Positions 1 to 8,912 are shown, counted from the first letter of the stretch. The stretch is DNA of 64,000 bases from Pacificitalea manganoxidans (GCF_002504165.1 NZ_CP021404.1:496001-560000), one strand, 5' to 3'. Notes: generated by a model not told the origin, from the letters alone. Made by a program: numbers and translations.

Positions 1-763
1 CCTCGATCACCTCGCCGCCGACGCCGATGGTCAGGCCGCGAATTTCCTCGACACTGTCGGAGCCAGAGGGCGCCTCGATACGGATCTTCTGGCCCTGCTG
101 GGTGACGGACCCCGCTGAGGCAACGGCGTTCGAGTTCGCGATTGCGCTGGCGATGGCTGCGGGCGGCAGACCCAGATTGGTCAGGATCGCGGTTTCTGGC
201 TCGACGAAAATCGCCTCGTCCGGCAGGCCCGCCAGTGTCACATCGGCCACGCCTTCGACGGCCAGCACCTCGCGCCGCAGAAATTCAGCCAGATCATGCA
301 CTTCCGCATCGGTGAATCCGGGCGCGGTGATGCCGTAGAACACCCCGAACACATCCCCGAAGCTGTCATTCACGATGGAGGTGCCCGCCCCTTCGGGGAG
401 GCTGGGCTGGGCATCGCTTACGCGGTTGCGCAGCTTGTCCCAGATCTGGGGCAGTTCGGTGCCGTCATAGGTGCTTTCAATCTCGACCGTGATGCGGCTG
501 ATGCCCGGTTTGTTCGACGATGTGATGTGGTCGATTTCCGACATCTGCTGGATCGCGGATTCCAGCGGTTCGGTCACTTCGCGGGCGACCTGATCCGCCG
601 AGGCACCGGGGTAGGAGGTGAACACCACGGCAGTCTTGATGGTAAAGGCCGGATCTTCCAACCGGCCCATCGTGGCGAAACCCCAGATCCCGCCCAGCAG
701 ACAGCCCAGCATGACGATCCAGGTGATCAAAGCCTTGTCGATGGAAGCGCGTGCGATGTTCAT
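1..763 (-). CDS. RND efflux transporter permease, N-terminal part (gene runs off the left edge)
   Basis: This is the N-terminal 254 residues of an inner-membrane RND (AcrB/MexB-like, HAE-1) proton-driven drug pump. The start ATG is followed by a basic stretch (MNIARASIDK) and then the first membrane helix at about residues 12-32. Porter-domain sequence follows, including FTSYPGASADQVAREVTEPL, which is typical of the PN1 subdomain of RND pumps. The ATG lies 4 bases after the stop of the membrane fusion protein gene, so the two are translated from one message. TolC-type outer membrane partners are not visible here. The rest of the protein (about 750 residues) lies outside the window, so the substrate class cannot be judged. 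Confidence 0.93.
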   Translation of the reverse strand, partial: MNIARASIDKALITWIVMLGCLLGGIWGFATMGRLEDPAFTIKTAVVFTSYPGASADQVAREVTEPLESAIQQMSEIDHITSSNKPGISRITVEIESTYDGTELPQIWDKLRNRVSDAQPSLPEGAGTSIVNDSFGDVFGVFYGITAPGFTDAEVHDLAEFLRREVLAVEGVADVTLAGLPDEAIFVEPETAILTNLGLPPAAIASAIANSNAVASAGSVTQQGQKIRIEAPSGSDSVEEIRGLTIGVGGEVIE

Positions 764-767
764 CAGA

Positions 768-1946
768 TCACTTCCCGATCGCGGTGAAGCGGCGGACGGT
801 CTGGCCGTCCTCCAGCATGGCGGCGCCGGTGGCGACGATCTCCGTGCCGGGTTCTGGGCCTTCCTGCATCACCACACGGCCATTGTCGCCGATCTCGATC
901 TGCACGGGCGTGCGCACCACCGTCCCCACATCGGGGTCGTCTTCGTGAGGGGCAAAGATCATTACATGGGCGGTGCGGTCCGGGTCAAAGACCAGCGCCG
1001 TTTCCGGCAGCAGCACGGCATCGCCGCCTTCCGACATCACCGATGCGGTCACTGTCGAGGAGGCGCCGGGCAGCAGCGCGGTGGGCGGCGTGTCGACAAA
1101 AGCCAGCGTCAGGGTAAAGGTCTGCGCCACCTCGGCGGTTTCCGCTTCGAATTCCCGCATCACCAGTTCGTAGGTGCCGGTGCCGCCGGGGATCATCGCC
1201 GTGAATTGCACGTCGTCGCCACCCTGCGCGCGCCGGAACAGCACTTCCGGCACGTCGATGTCGATCCGCAATTCGCTCATGTCATGCAGGCGCACCACCG
1301 GAGTGCCAGCCGAGACGGTCGTGTAGGCCGCAACCATGCGCCGGGCCACCAGACCATCGAACGGCGCGGTCAGCGTCGCGTCCTCCAGCTGATCCTCGGC
1401 GGTGTCGAGCGCGATTTCCGCCAGCGACACGGTGGTTTGCGCATCGCGGATCTGCACTTCCGCGACGTTGGAGCCGGACAGCTTTTCCAGCCGCTGCAAA
1501 TCGCGGCGGGCCTTGTCGAGATTGACCTGAGCCTGATCCAGATTGCGCTGGAACGGGACCAGATCAAGCTGCGCGATCAGCTGCCCGTCATCGACGGGGG
1601 CGCCTTCGGCGGCGGGGAACTGGACGATCTGCCCGCCGACCTGAAACGCAAGATCGACGGTTTCGCGGGCGCGGACGCGGCCAAAGAACTGACGCTCCAG
1701 CGGCGCGCCGCCGCGGGTCAGGGTCATCAGCTTGGCCGGGCGCGGCGGGCGCGCGGGCTCTTCTGCCGGGGTCGCTTCGGCGGTCTTAGCCTCCTGCGCG
1801 GCCACCGGGAATGCGGTGAGGGGCAGGGCGAGCAGGCTCATCAGACACGCCGTCAGCAAAGCGTGCGCGCCGGTCCGGGCGCGGCGACGCGCATCGGGCA
1901 GGGAACTGGGCAGGCGGGGGGACAGGCGGGGCATCAGGCTGGTCAT
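768..1946 (-). CDS. RND efflux periplasmic adaptor (membrane fusion protein, HlyD/AcrA type)
   Basis: A 392-residue periplasmic adaptor that links an RND pump to an outer membrane channel. An N-terminal basic segment leads into a hydrophobic signal region at about residues 29-50 ending in AAQ. A biotinyl-lipoyl half follows (FQVGGQIVQFPAAEGAPVDDG), then a coiled-coil hairpin at about 130-190 rich in Q, D and L, then the second lipoyl half (ATLTAPFDGLVARR) and beta-barrel domains. The start was chosen because its ATG overlaps the TGA of the upstream tetR gene (ATGA), which is usual in such operons. The longer open frame upstream lies within tetR and does not look like a signal peptide. Confidence 0.93.
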   Translation of the reverse strand: MTSLMPRLSPRLPSSLPDARRRARTGAHALLTACLMSLLALPLTAFPVAAQEAKTAEATPAEEPARPPRPAKLMTLTRGGAPLERQFFGRVRARETVDLAFQVGGQIVQFPAAEGAPVDDGQLIAQLDLVPFQRNLDQAQVNLDKARRDLQRLEKLSGSNVAEVQIRDAQTTVSLAEIALDTAEDQLEDATLTAPFDGLVARRMVAAYTTVSAGTPVVRLHDMSELRIDIDVPEVLFRRAQGGDDVQFTAMIPGGTGTYELVMREFEAETAEVAQTFTLTLAFVDTPPTALLPGASSTVTASVMSEGGDAVLLPETALVFDPDRTAHVMIFAPHEDDPDVGTVVRTPVQIEIGDNGRVVMQEGPEPGTEIVATGAAMLEDGQTVRRFTAIGK

Positions 1947-2551
1947 GAGGAGGGCATTCCTGGCAGCGGGTCGGTCGCACCAAAGCGACCGGAGGTTCCA
2001 AATTGAGTAAAGGCGGCAGCCATCATCTTGGCATCGATTCCGTCCGGGCGGGTGACCCAGAACCGCAACATGCCGACAAAGGCGCCGGTGAAAAAATGGG
2101 GGTGAAGCCGCCGCGCGGCTTCGGACGCAAAGGGCCGGTCGATCGGATCGCACTGGTCCATCATCTGTTCGACCATCTCGGCAAATCGGGTTTCCGGCGT
2201 CAAATGCGTCACGCCGTTGAGCAGGGTGTGCAGCCGGGGGTCCGAGCGGTCGATATCGATGAGCGCCTGTTCGACAATGCGGGCTAGCATCTCGGGGGTG
2301 CCGCGCTCGGGGTCGTCGATGATCGCCGAATGCCGCCGGGCCATCTCGGCCAGCAGCCCGGTCAGATACTCGTCCAGCATCGCCGTAAGGTCGGTATAGT
2401 TGGAATAGAACGTGGGCCGCGTCACACCGGCGGCACGGGTCAGCGCGTCGACCGAAATTTCGGCCAACGGCTTTTCGGCGAGCAGGCTGCGCAGAGCAGC
2501 TTGCAGCCTCAGACGGGTGCGACGACGACGTTTGTCCATAGCGCCGGACAT
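1943..2551 (-). CDS. TetR-family transcriptional regulator of the efflux operon
   Basis: A 202-residue TetR/AcrR-like repressor. The N-terminal helix-turn-helix (about residues 25-52, LAEISVDALTRAAGVTRPTF) is clear, and the rest is a helical ligand domain with no obvious relation to a named member. It is the first gene of the operon with the adaptor and pump. A 20-bp imperfect palindrome lies 7 bases upstream of its ATG in the 56-bp gap after the iclR stop. This suggests that it represses its own transcription and that of the pump, the usual AcrR/TtgR logic. The start is MSGAMDK; a second ATG four codons later is possible. Confidence 0.88.
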   Translation of the reverse strand: MSGAMDKRRRRTRLRLQAALRSLLAEKPLAEISVDALTRAAGVTRPTFYSNYTDLTAMLDEYLTGLLAEMARRHSAIIDDPERGTPEMLARIVEQALIDIDRSDPRLHTLLNGVTHLTPETRFAEMVEQMMDQCDPIDRPFASEAARRLHPHFFTGAFVGMLRFWVTRPDGIDAKMMAAAFTQFGTSGRFGATDPLPGMPSS

Positions 2552-2557
2552 ACGAGT

Positions 2558-2577
2558 TTCTTTACATCTGTCAAGAA
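2558..2577. promoter_or_regulatory. candidate TetR operator upstream of the efflux operon
   Basis: The inverted repeat TTCTTTACATCTGTCAAGAA has 9-base arms with 8 of 9 matching around a 2-base centre. It includes TTGACA on the minus strand, which would be a good -35 element for the tetR transcript. It sits just upstream of the tetR start and is the only strong palindrome in the gap. The role is inferred from position and from the operator architecture of the TetR family. Confidence 0.5.
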
Positions 2578-2607
2578 GACTCTCGGCCGCGCAATGTTGC
2601 CATGCAG

Positions 2608-3369
2608 TTAATGCAGAACCCGCCGCAGCCCCGCCTGCGTCCGTTTCAGGCCGGGAAGGTAAATCTCGGCCAAGGCGCTGGCGTCGGCATGCAAAGCAGG
2701 CAGGCCCACATTCATTGCAGCCACCGTGCGGTCCTGCACGTTCAGGATCGGCACAGCGATGGAGCGCAGGCCGATCTCCACCTCCTGATCGATGATCGCA
2801 TAGCCCTGTGCGCGGATACGGGCGAGTTCGGTCATGATCGCCTCCGGCTCGGTCAGCGAATGCGGCGTGCGCGGGGTCAGGTCGGATCGGTCGAGCAGGG
2901 CGCGCGTCTCCGCCTCCGGCAATGCCGCCAGCAGGATGCGCCCCATAGATGTGCAATGCGCAGGCAGTCGCGATCCGGGCATCAGCCCAATCGACATCAC
3001 CCGGCGCTGAGCGGCGCGGGCCAGATACACGATCTCGGTTTCGTCCAGCACCGAGACGGACGCGGACTGCCCGATCTGATCGGAGAGTTGATCCAGCCAC
3101 GGCTGCACGATCTGCGGCAAGGGCAGCGCCGAAAGCGCGCCCATGCCCAGCCGCAGCACCCGTGCGGTAAGTTGGAAATGCTTACCGTCGTGATCGGCAT
3201 AGCCCAGTTCGCGAAGGGTCAGCAGGCAGCGCCGCGCGGTGGCGCGGTCCAGCCCTGCGGCCTCTGCCGCTTCGGCCACCGATTGCCGGGGGCGGTCGGG
3301 TCCGAAGGTTTCGATGACCCGCAGCCCCTTGGCCAGCGATGCAATGAAATCGGTCTTTTTGTGCGCCAT
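2608..3369 (-). CDS. pcaR: IclR-family regulator, PcaR/PcaU type
   Basis: A 253-residue IclR-type regulator. An N-terminal winged helix-turn-helix (about residues 8-68; QSVAEAAEAAGLDRATARRC resembles PcaR, PobR and PcaU) is followed by a C-terminal effector domain (ASVSVLDETEIVYLARA, SMGRILLAALPEAE). It is transcribed away from pcaIJF, 108 bp apart. The family commonly activates the neighbouring pca genes in response to beta-ketoadipate, so this is the likely regulator of pcaIJF. The start MAHKKTDF was chosen because it gives the usual length. An in-frame ATG 15 codons upstream would run through the candidate operator. The gene symbol rests on family resemblance and context. Confidence 0.85.
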   Translation of the reverse strand: MAHKKTDFIASLAKGLRVIETFGPDRPRQSVAEAAEAAGLDRATARRCLLTLRELGYADHDGKHFQLTARVLRLGMGALSALPLPQIVQPWLDQLSDQIGQSASVSVLDETEIVYLARAAQRRVMSIGLMPGSRLPAHCTSMGRILLAALPEAETRALLDRSDLTPRTPHSLTEPEAIMTELARIRAQGYAIIDQEVEIGLRSIAVPILNVQDRTVAAMNVGLPALHADASALAEIYLPGLKRTQAGLRRVLH

Positions 3370-3385
3370 GCGAACGAGATGCCCC

Positions 3386-3412
3386 GCGCATTGAACAAAT
3401 GTCAACATGCGC
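3386..3412. promoter_or_regulatory. inverted repeat in the pcaR-pcaIJF divergent promoter region
   Basis: GCGCAT and ATGCGC are perfect 6-base arms, with TTGA and TCAA as an inner pair. The structure lies 17 bp from the pcaR start and 65 bp from the pcaI start. A site there could serve both autoregulation and pca activation. It is inferred only; IclR operators vary widely. Confidence 0.35.
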
Positions 3413-3477
3413 ACCTGAACGCTTCATTCATTGCCGGGACAGGCGTAGATCGGCCCGAACAAAAGAGGAGACCAAGG

Positions 3478-4185
3478 ATGGACAAGAGAATTGCCTCCGT
3501 GGCCGAGGCGGTCGCGGACATTCCTGATGGTGCCGTTGTGATGATCGGCGGATTTGGCGGGTCTGGCGCGCCGATCGAATTGGTGCATGCGCTGATCGAC
3601 GCGGGCCCCAAAGACCTGACCGTGGTCAACAACAACACCGGCAACGGCAATGTCGGCATCGCCGCACTGATCGATAACAATCAGGTCCGCAAGATGATCT
3701 GCTCCTTCCCGCGCTCCAAGGATCCGCGCGTGTTCACCGAGCGCTATCTGGCGGGCAAGATCGAGTTGGAGCTGGTGCCGCAGGGCACGCTGGCCGAGCG
3801 CATCCGCGCGGGCGGTGCGGGCATCCCCGCCTTCTACACGCCCACGGGCTACGGCACCGATCTGGCGGAGGGCAAGCCGGTGGAGGAATTCGAGGGCCGC
3901 CACTATGTGCGCGAGCGCTGGCTGAAGGCCGATTTCGCGCTGGTGAAGGCCGAGTTGGCCGATCCGCATGGCAACCTGACCTATCGGAAGGCCGCGCGGA
4001 ACTTCAATCCGATCATGTGCATGGCCGCCGACCGGACCATCGTGCAGGCGCGGCAGATCGTGCCCCTGGGCGGGATCGATCCGGAACATGTGATCACACC
4101 GGGCCTGTTCGTCGATGGCATCGTCGAAGTGTCCGAGCCGCAGCAGGAAGAGCTGCTCAACCTTGCGGGAGCGACCTACCCATGA
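3478..4185 (+). CDS. pcaI: 3-oxoadipate CoA-transferase subunit A
   Basis: A 235-residue alpha subunit of the succinyl-CoA:3-oxoadipate CoA-transferase, which activates beta-ketoadipate to its CoA ester in the cytoplasm. The CoA-transferase family I glycine-rich motif GGFGGSGAPIEL appears at about residues 23-35. The stretch VVNNNTGNGNVGIAALIDN is closer to PcaI than to acetoacetyl-CoA transferase subunits. A ribosome binding site (AGAGGAGA) precedes the ATG at a good distance. It overlaps pcaJ by ATGA, so the two subunits are translationally coupled. Longer upstream frames run antisense through pcaR and were rejected. Confidence 0.95.
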   Translation: MDKRIASVAEAVADIPDGAVVMIGGFGGSGAPIELVHALIDAGPKDLTVVNNNTGNGNVGIAALIDNNQVRKMICSFPRSKDPRVFTERYLAGKIELELVPQGTLAERIRAGGAGIPAFYTPTGYGTDLAEGKPVEEFEGRHYVRERWLKADFALVKAELADPHGNLTYRKAARNFNPIMCMAADRTIVQARQIVPLGGIDPEHVITPGLFVDGIVEVSEPQQEELLNLAGATYP

Positions 4186-4859
4186 TCGACGATATCAAGC
4201 TCAGCAACGCCCAGATCGCGTGGCGCGCCGCGCAGGACATCGAAGACGGCGCCTATGTCAATCTTGGCATCGGCTTCCCGGAGATGGTCGCACAGTATCA
4301 GCCCGAGGGGCGTCAGGCGATCTTCCACACTGAAAACGGTGTCCTCGGCTTCGGTCCCGCGCCAGAGAAGGGCAGCGAGGACTGGGATCTGATCAACGCT
4401 GGGAAAAAGGCGATCACCGAACGGCCCGGCACCGCGTTTTTCCACCATGCCGACAGCTTCGCGATGGTGCGCGGCGGGCATCTGGATGTGGCGATCCTCG
4501 GGGCCTATCAGATCGCGCAGAATGGCGATCTGGCGAACTGGTCCACCGGCAAGGGCGGCGTGCCTGCCGTGGGCGGCGCGATGGATCTGGTTCAAAGCGC
4601 CAAGCGGGTCGCGGTCATCACCGACCATGTCACCAAGAAGGGCGATCCGAAGCTGGTCGAGGCCTGCACCATGCCGCTGACCGGCGTGGGCTGCGTCACC
4701 CGCATCTACACCAGCCTTGCCGTGGTCGACGTGCAGGACGGTCACTTCGTGCTGCGCGAGAAGCTTGCCGCGATCTCGATGGAGGATCTGCAGGCGTTGA
4801 CCGGTGCCCCGCTCGCGACCGATGGCCCGGTGGCCGATCTGGTCGTGCCCGAACTGTAA
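4182..4859 (+). CDS. pcaJ: 3-oxoadipate CoA-transferase subunit B
   Basis: A 225-residue beta subunit carrying the catalytic glutamate of family I CoA-transferases. In HTENGVLGFGP the Glu at about residue 51 forms the enzyme-CoA thioester. The partner glycine-rich segment VNLGIGFPEMV is present at about 26-36. Its ATG overlaps the pcaI stop and it ends 13 bp before pcaF. Together with pcaI and pcaF it completes the last two steps of the beta-ketoadipate pathway. The earlier pca or cat genes that make 3-oxoadipate are not in this window. Confidence 0.95.
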   Translation: MIDDIKLSNAQIAWRAAQDIEDGAYVNLGIGFPEMVAQYQPEGRQAIFHTENGVLGFGPAPEKGSEDWDLINAGKKAITERPGTAFFHHADSFAMVRGGHLDVAILGAYQIAQNGDLANWSTGKGGVPAVGGAMDLVQSAKRVAVITDHVTKKGDPKLVEACTMPLTGVGCVTRIYTSLAVVDVQDGHFVLREKLAAISMEDLQALTGAPLATDGPVADLVVPEL

Positions 4860-4872
4860 GGAGGAGGTCGCG

Positions 4873-6075
4873 ATGACCGACGTTTATATCTGCGCCTATA
4901 CCCGCACCCCCATCGGCCGCTTCGGCGGCGCGCTGGCAAATGTCCGCGCCGACGATCTGGGCGCCATCCCGCTAAAGGCGCTGATGGCACAGCATGATTT
5001 CGACTGGGCTGCGGTGGATGAGGTGATCTTCGGCTGCGCCAATCAGGCGGGCGAGGACAACCGCAACGTGGCGCGCATGTCGGCGCTGCTGGCGGGTCTG
5101 CCCGAAAGCGTGCCGGGCACCACCATGAACCGGCTCTGCGGCTCCGGCATGGATGCGATCATCACCGGCGCGCGCGCGATCAAGGCCGGTGAGGCTGATC
5201 TGATCGTCGCGGGCGGGGTGGAATCGATGACCCGCGCGCCGATGGTCATGCCCAAGGCCAACACCGCATGGAGCCGCAAGGCCGAGATCCACGACACCAC
5301 CATCGGCTGGCGCTTCGTCAATCCGCTGATGAAGAAGCAATACGGCGTCGATTCCATGCCCGAGACCGGCGAGAACGTCGCCGAGGAGTTTGGCATCTCC
5401 CGCGCCGATCAGGATGCTTTTGCCCTGCGCTCGCAGCAGAAGGCAGGCGCGGCGCTGGAAAACGGACGGCTGGCGCGGGAGATCACCCCGGTCACCATCC
5501 CGCAGCGCAAGGGCGACCCGATCACCGTCGACACTGACGAACACCCCCGCCCGCAGACCACTGCCGAGGCGCTGGCGAAGCTGCCGACGCCGTTCCGCGA
5601 AAACGGCACCGTGACGGCGGGCAATGCCTCGGGCGTCAATGACGGCGCGGCGGCGCTGATCCTCGCCTCTGCCGAGGCCGCGCGGAAGCATGGCCTGACC
5701 CCCATCGCGCGGGTGCTGGGCGGGGCCACCGCCGGTGTCGCGCCGCGCATCATGGGGTTCGGCCCCGCGCCCGCGTCGAAGAAGCTGATGACGCGACTGG
5801 GGTTGGAGCAATCCGATTTCGACGTGATCGAGTTGAACGAAGCGTTTGCGAGCCAAGGCCTTGCCACCCTGCGCGATCTGGGCATTGCCGATGACGATCC
5901 GCGGGTAAACCCCAATGGCGGCGCAATCGCGCTGGGCCATCCGCTGGGCATGTCGGGCGCGCGCATCACCGGCACCGCGGCGCTGGAACTGTCGCTGGGC
6001 GGCGGCAAACGGGCGCTGGCCACCATGTGCATCGGCGTCGGTCAGGGCATCGCCATCGCGCTGGAAGCGGTCTGA
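4873..6075 (+). CDS. pcaF: 3-oxoadipyl-CoA thiolase
   Basis: A 400-residue thiolase that splits 3-oxoadipyl-CoA into succinyl-CoA and acetyl-CoA. The nucleophilic Cys89 lies in NRLCGSGMDA. The C-terminal acid/base motifs are present: GGAIALGHPLGMSGAR with the active-site His, and CIGVGQG with the second Cys. The context VDEVIFGCANQAGEDNRNVA is characteristic of PcaF/PaaJ rather than acetoacetyl-CoA thiolases. A strong ribosome binding site (AAGGAGGAG) precedes the ATG. It is the last gene of the pcaIJF operon. About 200 bp of non-coding DNA follow before tal. Confidence 0.95.
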   Translation: MTDVYICAYTRTPIGRFGGALANVRADDLGAIPLKALMAQHDFDWAAVDEVIFGCANQAGEDNRNVARMSALLAGLPESVPGTTMNRLCGSGMDAIITGARAIKAGEADLIVAGGVESMTRAPMVMPKANTAWSRKAEIHDTTIGWRFVNPLMKKQYGVDSMPETGENVAEEFGISRADQDAFALRSQQKAGAALENGRLAREITPVTIPQRKGDPITVDTDEHPRPQTTAEALAKLPTPFRENGTVTAGNASGVNDGAAALILASAEAARKHGLTPIARVLGGATAGVAPRIMGFGPAPASKKLMTRLGLEQSDFDVIELNEAFASQGLATLRDLGIADDDPRVNPNGGAIALGHPLGMSGARITGTAALELSLGGGKRALATMCIGVGQGIAIALEAV

Positions 6076-6273
6076 GCGGGGCGCCTTGGTAGGTCTGCCG
6101 GTCCGGGGCGCGCAGGCGCTTTGGGCCGTGCAGTGCCATGATGGCCCGTTACCGCTGTCAAATCCGATCCGAAATCGCTAGAGAGTGGGCGACGCCGGAG
6201 CCCCGCTCCGCGCCGCAAACGGGATACAGCCGCCCGGTCCGACGGGCGGGCAAAGTGAAGACGAGGATAAGAC

Positions 6274-7215
6274 ATGACTGCTCTTGAATCGCTGCGCGAC
6301 ATGACCGTGGTGGTCGCCGATACCGGCGATATCGACGCCATCCGCAAGCTGACCCCGGTGGATTGCACCACCAACCCGAGCATCCTGCTGAAGGCGCTGC
6401 AAAGCCCGGCCTTCGAGGATCTGGTCACCACCGAGATCGAGGCTGGCAAAGCCGCAGGCAAGTCCGCGCTCGACGTGGCGGATGCGCTGACCATCGGTGT
6501 CGGTGTCGAGCTGACGAAACTGGTGCCGGGCCGGGTCTCGACCGAGGTCGACGCCAACCTGTCTTTCGATACCGAAGCGTCCATCGCCAAGGGCCGCGCG
6601 ATTATCGCCGGGTATGAGGCCAAAGGCGTCAGCCGCGACCGCATCCTGATCAAGCTGGCCTCCACATGGGAAGGCATCCGCGCCGCCGAGAAGCTGGAGG
6701 CCGAGGGCATCCAGTGCAATCTGACCCTGCTGTTCGCGCAGTGTCAGGCGATTGCCTGTGCCAATGCGGGCGTGTTCCTGATCTCGCCCTTCGTGGGCCG
6801 GATCACCGATTGGTATTCCAAGGCCGAAGGCGGCAAGGCCTACGCCCCGGACGAAGATCCCGGCGTGAAGTCCGTGCGCGCGATCTATGACTACTACAAG
6901 TCGAACGGTGTCGAGACCGTCGTGATGGGCGCGTCGTTCCGCAACACGGGGCAGATCAAGGCGCTGGCAGGCTGTGACCGGCTGACCATCTCCCCGGCGC
7001 TGCTGGAGGAGCTGCACGAGGACGAGGGCGCGCTGGAGCGCAAGCTTAGCCCCGACAATGCCTCCGGTGTGGCGAAGGTCGAGATGGACGAGGCGCAATT
7101 CCGCTGGGAATTGAACGCAGACGCGATGGCGACTGAAAAGCTGGCAGAAGGCATTCGTAACTTCGACGCCGATCACAAGAAGCTGCTGAAGCTGATTTCC
7201 GACCGCATGGCCTGA
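6274..7215 (+). CDS. tal: transaldolase B
   Basis: A 313-residue class I aldolase of the non-oxidative pentose phosphate pathway that transfers dihydroxyacetone from sedoheptulose-7-phosphate to glyceraldehyde-3-phosphate. The Schiff-base lysine is Lys127 in RILIKLASTWEGI. Asp16 in VVADTGD and the TTNPSIL motif are also conserved. The length matches the E. coli TalB/TalA subfamily rather than the short bacterial TalC type. It appears monocistronic, with about 200 bp of non-coding DNA upstream and a rho-independent terminator 27 bp after the stop. Confidence 0.96.
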   Translation: MTALESLRDMTVVVADTGDIDAIRKLTPVDCTTNPSILLKALQSPAFEDLVTTEIEAGKAAGKSALDVADALTIGVGVELTKLVPGRVSTEVDANLSFDTEASIAKGRAIIAGYEAKGVSRDRILIKLASTWEGIRAAEKLEAEGIQCNLTLLFAQCQAIACANAGVFLISPFVGRITDWYSKAEGGKAYAPDEDPGVKSVRAIYDYYKSNGVETVVMGASFRNTGQIKALAGCDRLTISPALLEELHEDEGALERKLSPDNASGVAKVEMDEAQFRWELNADAMATEKLAEGIRNFDADHKKLLKLISDRMA

Positions 7216-7242
7216 TTCCAAGCGATGTGCGGCAGATCTAAC

Positions 7243-7270
7243 GGCGCGTCCCTCCGGGGGCGCGCTTTTT
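7243..7270 (+). terminator. rho-independent terminator of tal
   Basis: A GC-rich stem (GCGCGTCCC paired to GGGGCGCGC with one G-T wobble) with a short loop is followed by TTTTT. It sits between the tal stop and the convergent membrane protein gene. Confidence 0.85.
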
Positions 7271-7284
7271 CGTGGCGCTAGGGG

Positions 7285-7932
7285 TCAGGCGATCCGCGCG
7301 ATCATGATGACGGCGGCGTAATGCGTGGCGGCGGCAGCCAGCACATGGCCGTGCCAAATGGCGCGCGAAAACCGCAGGCTCTTGGCCCGGTAGAACAGCG
7401 TGCCCAGCGTGTAGGTCAGCCCGCCGATCACCAGCAGCACCAGCGCCGTTACCGGCAAGGTCATCACCAAAGGCCACGCCGCGATCATCCCCAGCCAGCC
7501 TTGGCCCAGATACATCGCAAAGCCCGCACGCGGCCAACGGTGAAAAAAGGCCAGCTTCATCACGATGCCGATCACCGCAAAGGCCCATGCCGTGATGGCC
7601 AGCGCCCAGCCGCGCCCGCCGCCCAGCCCGATAAGCGCCATCGGCGTGTAGGTGCCCGCGATCATCAAATAGATCGCCGCATGGTCGAACCGGCGCAGCA
7701 CGCGGCGGGCCCGCTCATGCAAGGTCAGGTTATAGGCTGCCGATAGCGAAAAGGTCGCGATCAGCCCCACGGCGTAGAATACCAGCGGCCAGATGCGGTC
7801 TGCCGGGACGCTGAGCGCGGCCCAGACCATCAGCGCGGAGACGCCCGCCACGGCGGCGGCCACCCCGATGATGTGGACCACGCCATCGGCAATATGTTCG
7901 CGCAGGCTGTGCGGCAGCTCGATGCGGGTCAT
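7285..7932 (-). CDS. trhA: hemolysin III / PAQR-family integral membrane protein
   Basis: A 215-residue protein with about seven membrane helices belonging to the hemolysin III (YqfA/TrhA, Pfam HlyIII) branch of the PAQR superfamily. The diagnostic metal-ligand pattern is visible: SAAYNL in helix 2, RRFDHAAIYLMIAGTYTP in helix 3, and WHGHVLAAAATHY near the C terminus supplying the His residues. Family members influence membrane energetics; the older name refers to a hemolysis assay and does not prove toxin activity. An AGGGAGATCCC ribosome binding site precedes the ATG. It is convergent with tal and otherwise isolated. Confidence 0.88.
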   Translation of the reverse strand: MTRIELPHSLREHIADGVVHIIGVAAAVAGVSALMVWAALSVPADRIWPLVFYAVGLIATFSLSAAYNLTLHERARRVLRRFDHAAIYLMIAGTYTPMALIGLGGGRGWALAITAWAFAVIGIVMKLAFFHRWPRAGFAMYLGQGWLGMIAAWPLVMTLPVTALVLLVIGGLTYTLGTLFYRAKSLRFSRAIWHGHVLAAAATHYAAVIMIARIA

Positions 7933-8180
7933 GGGATCTCCCTGTATGTTGCGCCTATCCTAGCCGATTTCCGGGGGCGATGCAGTGACATCTGCGTTCG
8001 CGACGCTGCGTTCCCGTGGTGCGGCGGCTGAGAGCCCGCGCGGGCGCCGTCGCCCCGTCTGGTGCGAAAATCGAATACGGGGTGTCTGCCTTCTGATTGG
8101 TGGTATGCCGGGGAGGGGCCTAGTCTGGCGGTCAAAGGTCCGGCCCCGCCGGTCCGGCGATCGAATAGCGGAGACGACCT

Positions 8181-8912
8181 ATGAATGAACCAACGGCCCT
8201 AGTGATCAGCGCCCATGCGGCGGATTTCGTGTGGCGCTGCGGCGGCGCCATCGCGCTGCACCAGTCCCGCGGGGTGAAGGTCACCATCGTTTGTCTCAGC
8301 TACGGCGAGCGCGGCGAAAGCGCGAAGCTGTGGAAGGAGGAGGGCATGACCCTCGATAAGGTCAAAGCCGCCCGCCGTGCGGAGGCCGAGGCCGCCGCCG
8401 CGGCGCTGGGCGTCGAAGATATCCGGTTCTTCGATCTGGGGGATTACCCGCTGGAACTGGATCGCGCCGCCAAGGACAAGCTCGTCGATGTGATCCGCGA
8501 AGTGCAGCCGCGCTTCATCCTGACCCATTCCAAATACGACCCCTACAACACCGATCACATGTATGCCTGTCAGGTGACGCTGGAGGCGCGGATGATCGCG
8601 CAGGCTTGGGGCCACAATCCGGGGCAGAAGGTGCTGGGATCGCCGCAGGTTTACTTGTTCGAGCCGCACCAGACCGAGCAGATGGGCTGGAAGCCCGATA
8701 CCTTCCTCGACATTTCCGAGGTCTGGGATCGCAAGCGCGCGGCCATCGAATGCATGCAGGGGCAGGAGCACCTGTGGGACTACTACACCAATGTGGCCGA
8801 AAACCGGGGCAACCATTTCCGCCGCAATTCCGGCGGTCAGGCGGGCGGGCGCAAGGCGACCCATGCCGAGGGCTTCCAGTCGATTTTCCCGCGCACCGTG
8901 GATGAACTGTGA
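8181..8912 (+). CDS. galB: 4-oxalomesaconate hydratase (PIG-L family)
   Basis: A 243-residue PIG-L/LmbE-fold metalloenzyme. The metal-site motif is [13 protein letters not shown] (His12, Asp15) instead of the deacetylase form HPDDE, with [12 protein letters not shown] (His116, Asp120, His126). This combination is typical of GalB, which hydrates 4-oxalomesaconate to 4-carboxy-4-hydroxy-2-oxoadipate in the gallate/protocatechuate 4,5-cleavage pathways. The next two genes encode the following aldolase and the keto/enol tautomerase of the same substrate, and all three overlap. The 248 bp upstream hold no gene and presumably contain the promoter, but I could not place one. Confidence 0.9.
   Translation: MNEPTALVISAHAADFVWRCGGAIALHQSRGVKVTIVCLSYGERGESAKLWKEEGMTLDKVKAARRAEAEAAAAALGVEDIRFFDLGDYPLELDRAAKDKLVDVIREVQPRFILTHSKYDPYNTDHMYACQVTLEARMIAQAWGHNPGQKVLGSPQVYLFEPHQTEQMGWKPDTFLDISEVWDRKRAAIECMQGQEHLWDYYTNVAENRGNHFRRNSGGQAGGRKATHAEGFQSIFPRTVDEL

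Noticed and set aside
618-2006. Long open frame antisense to the membrane fusion protein gene
   Set aside because: It is His/Gly/Arg-rich with no domain and covers a gene with clear family motifs. Such antisense frames are common in GC-rich DNA.
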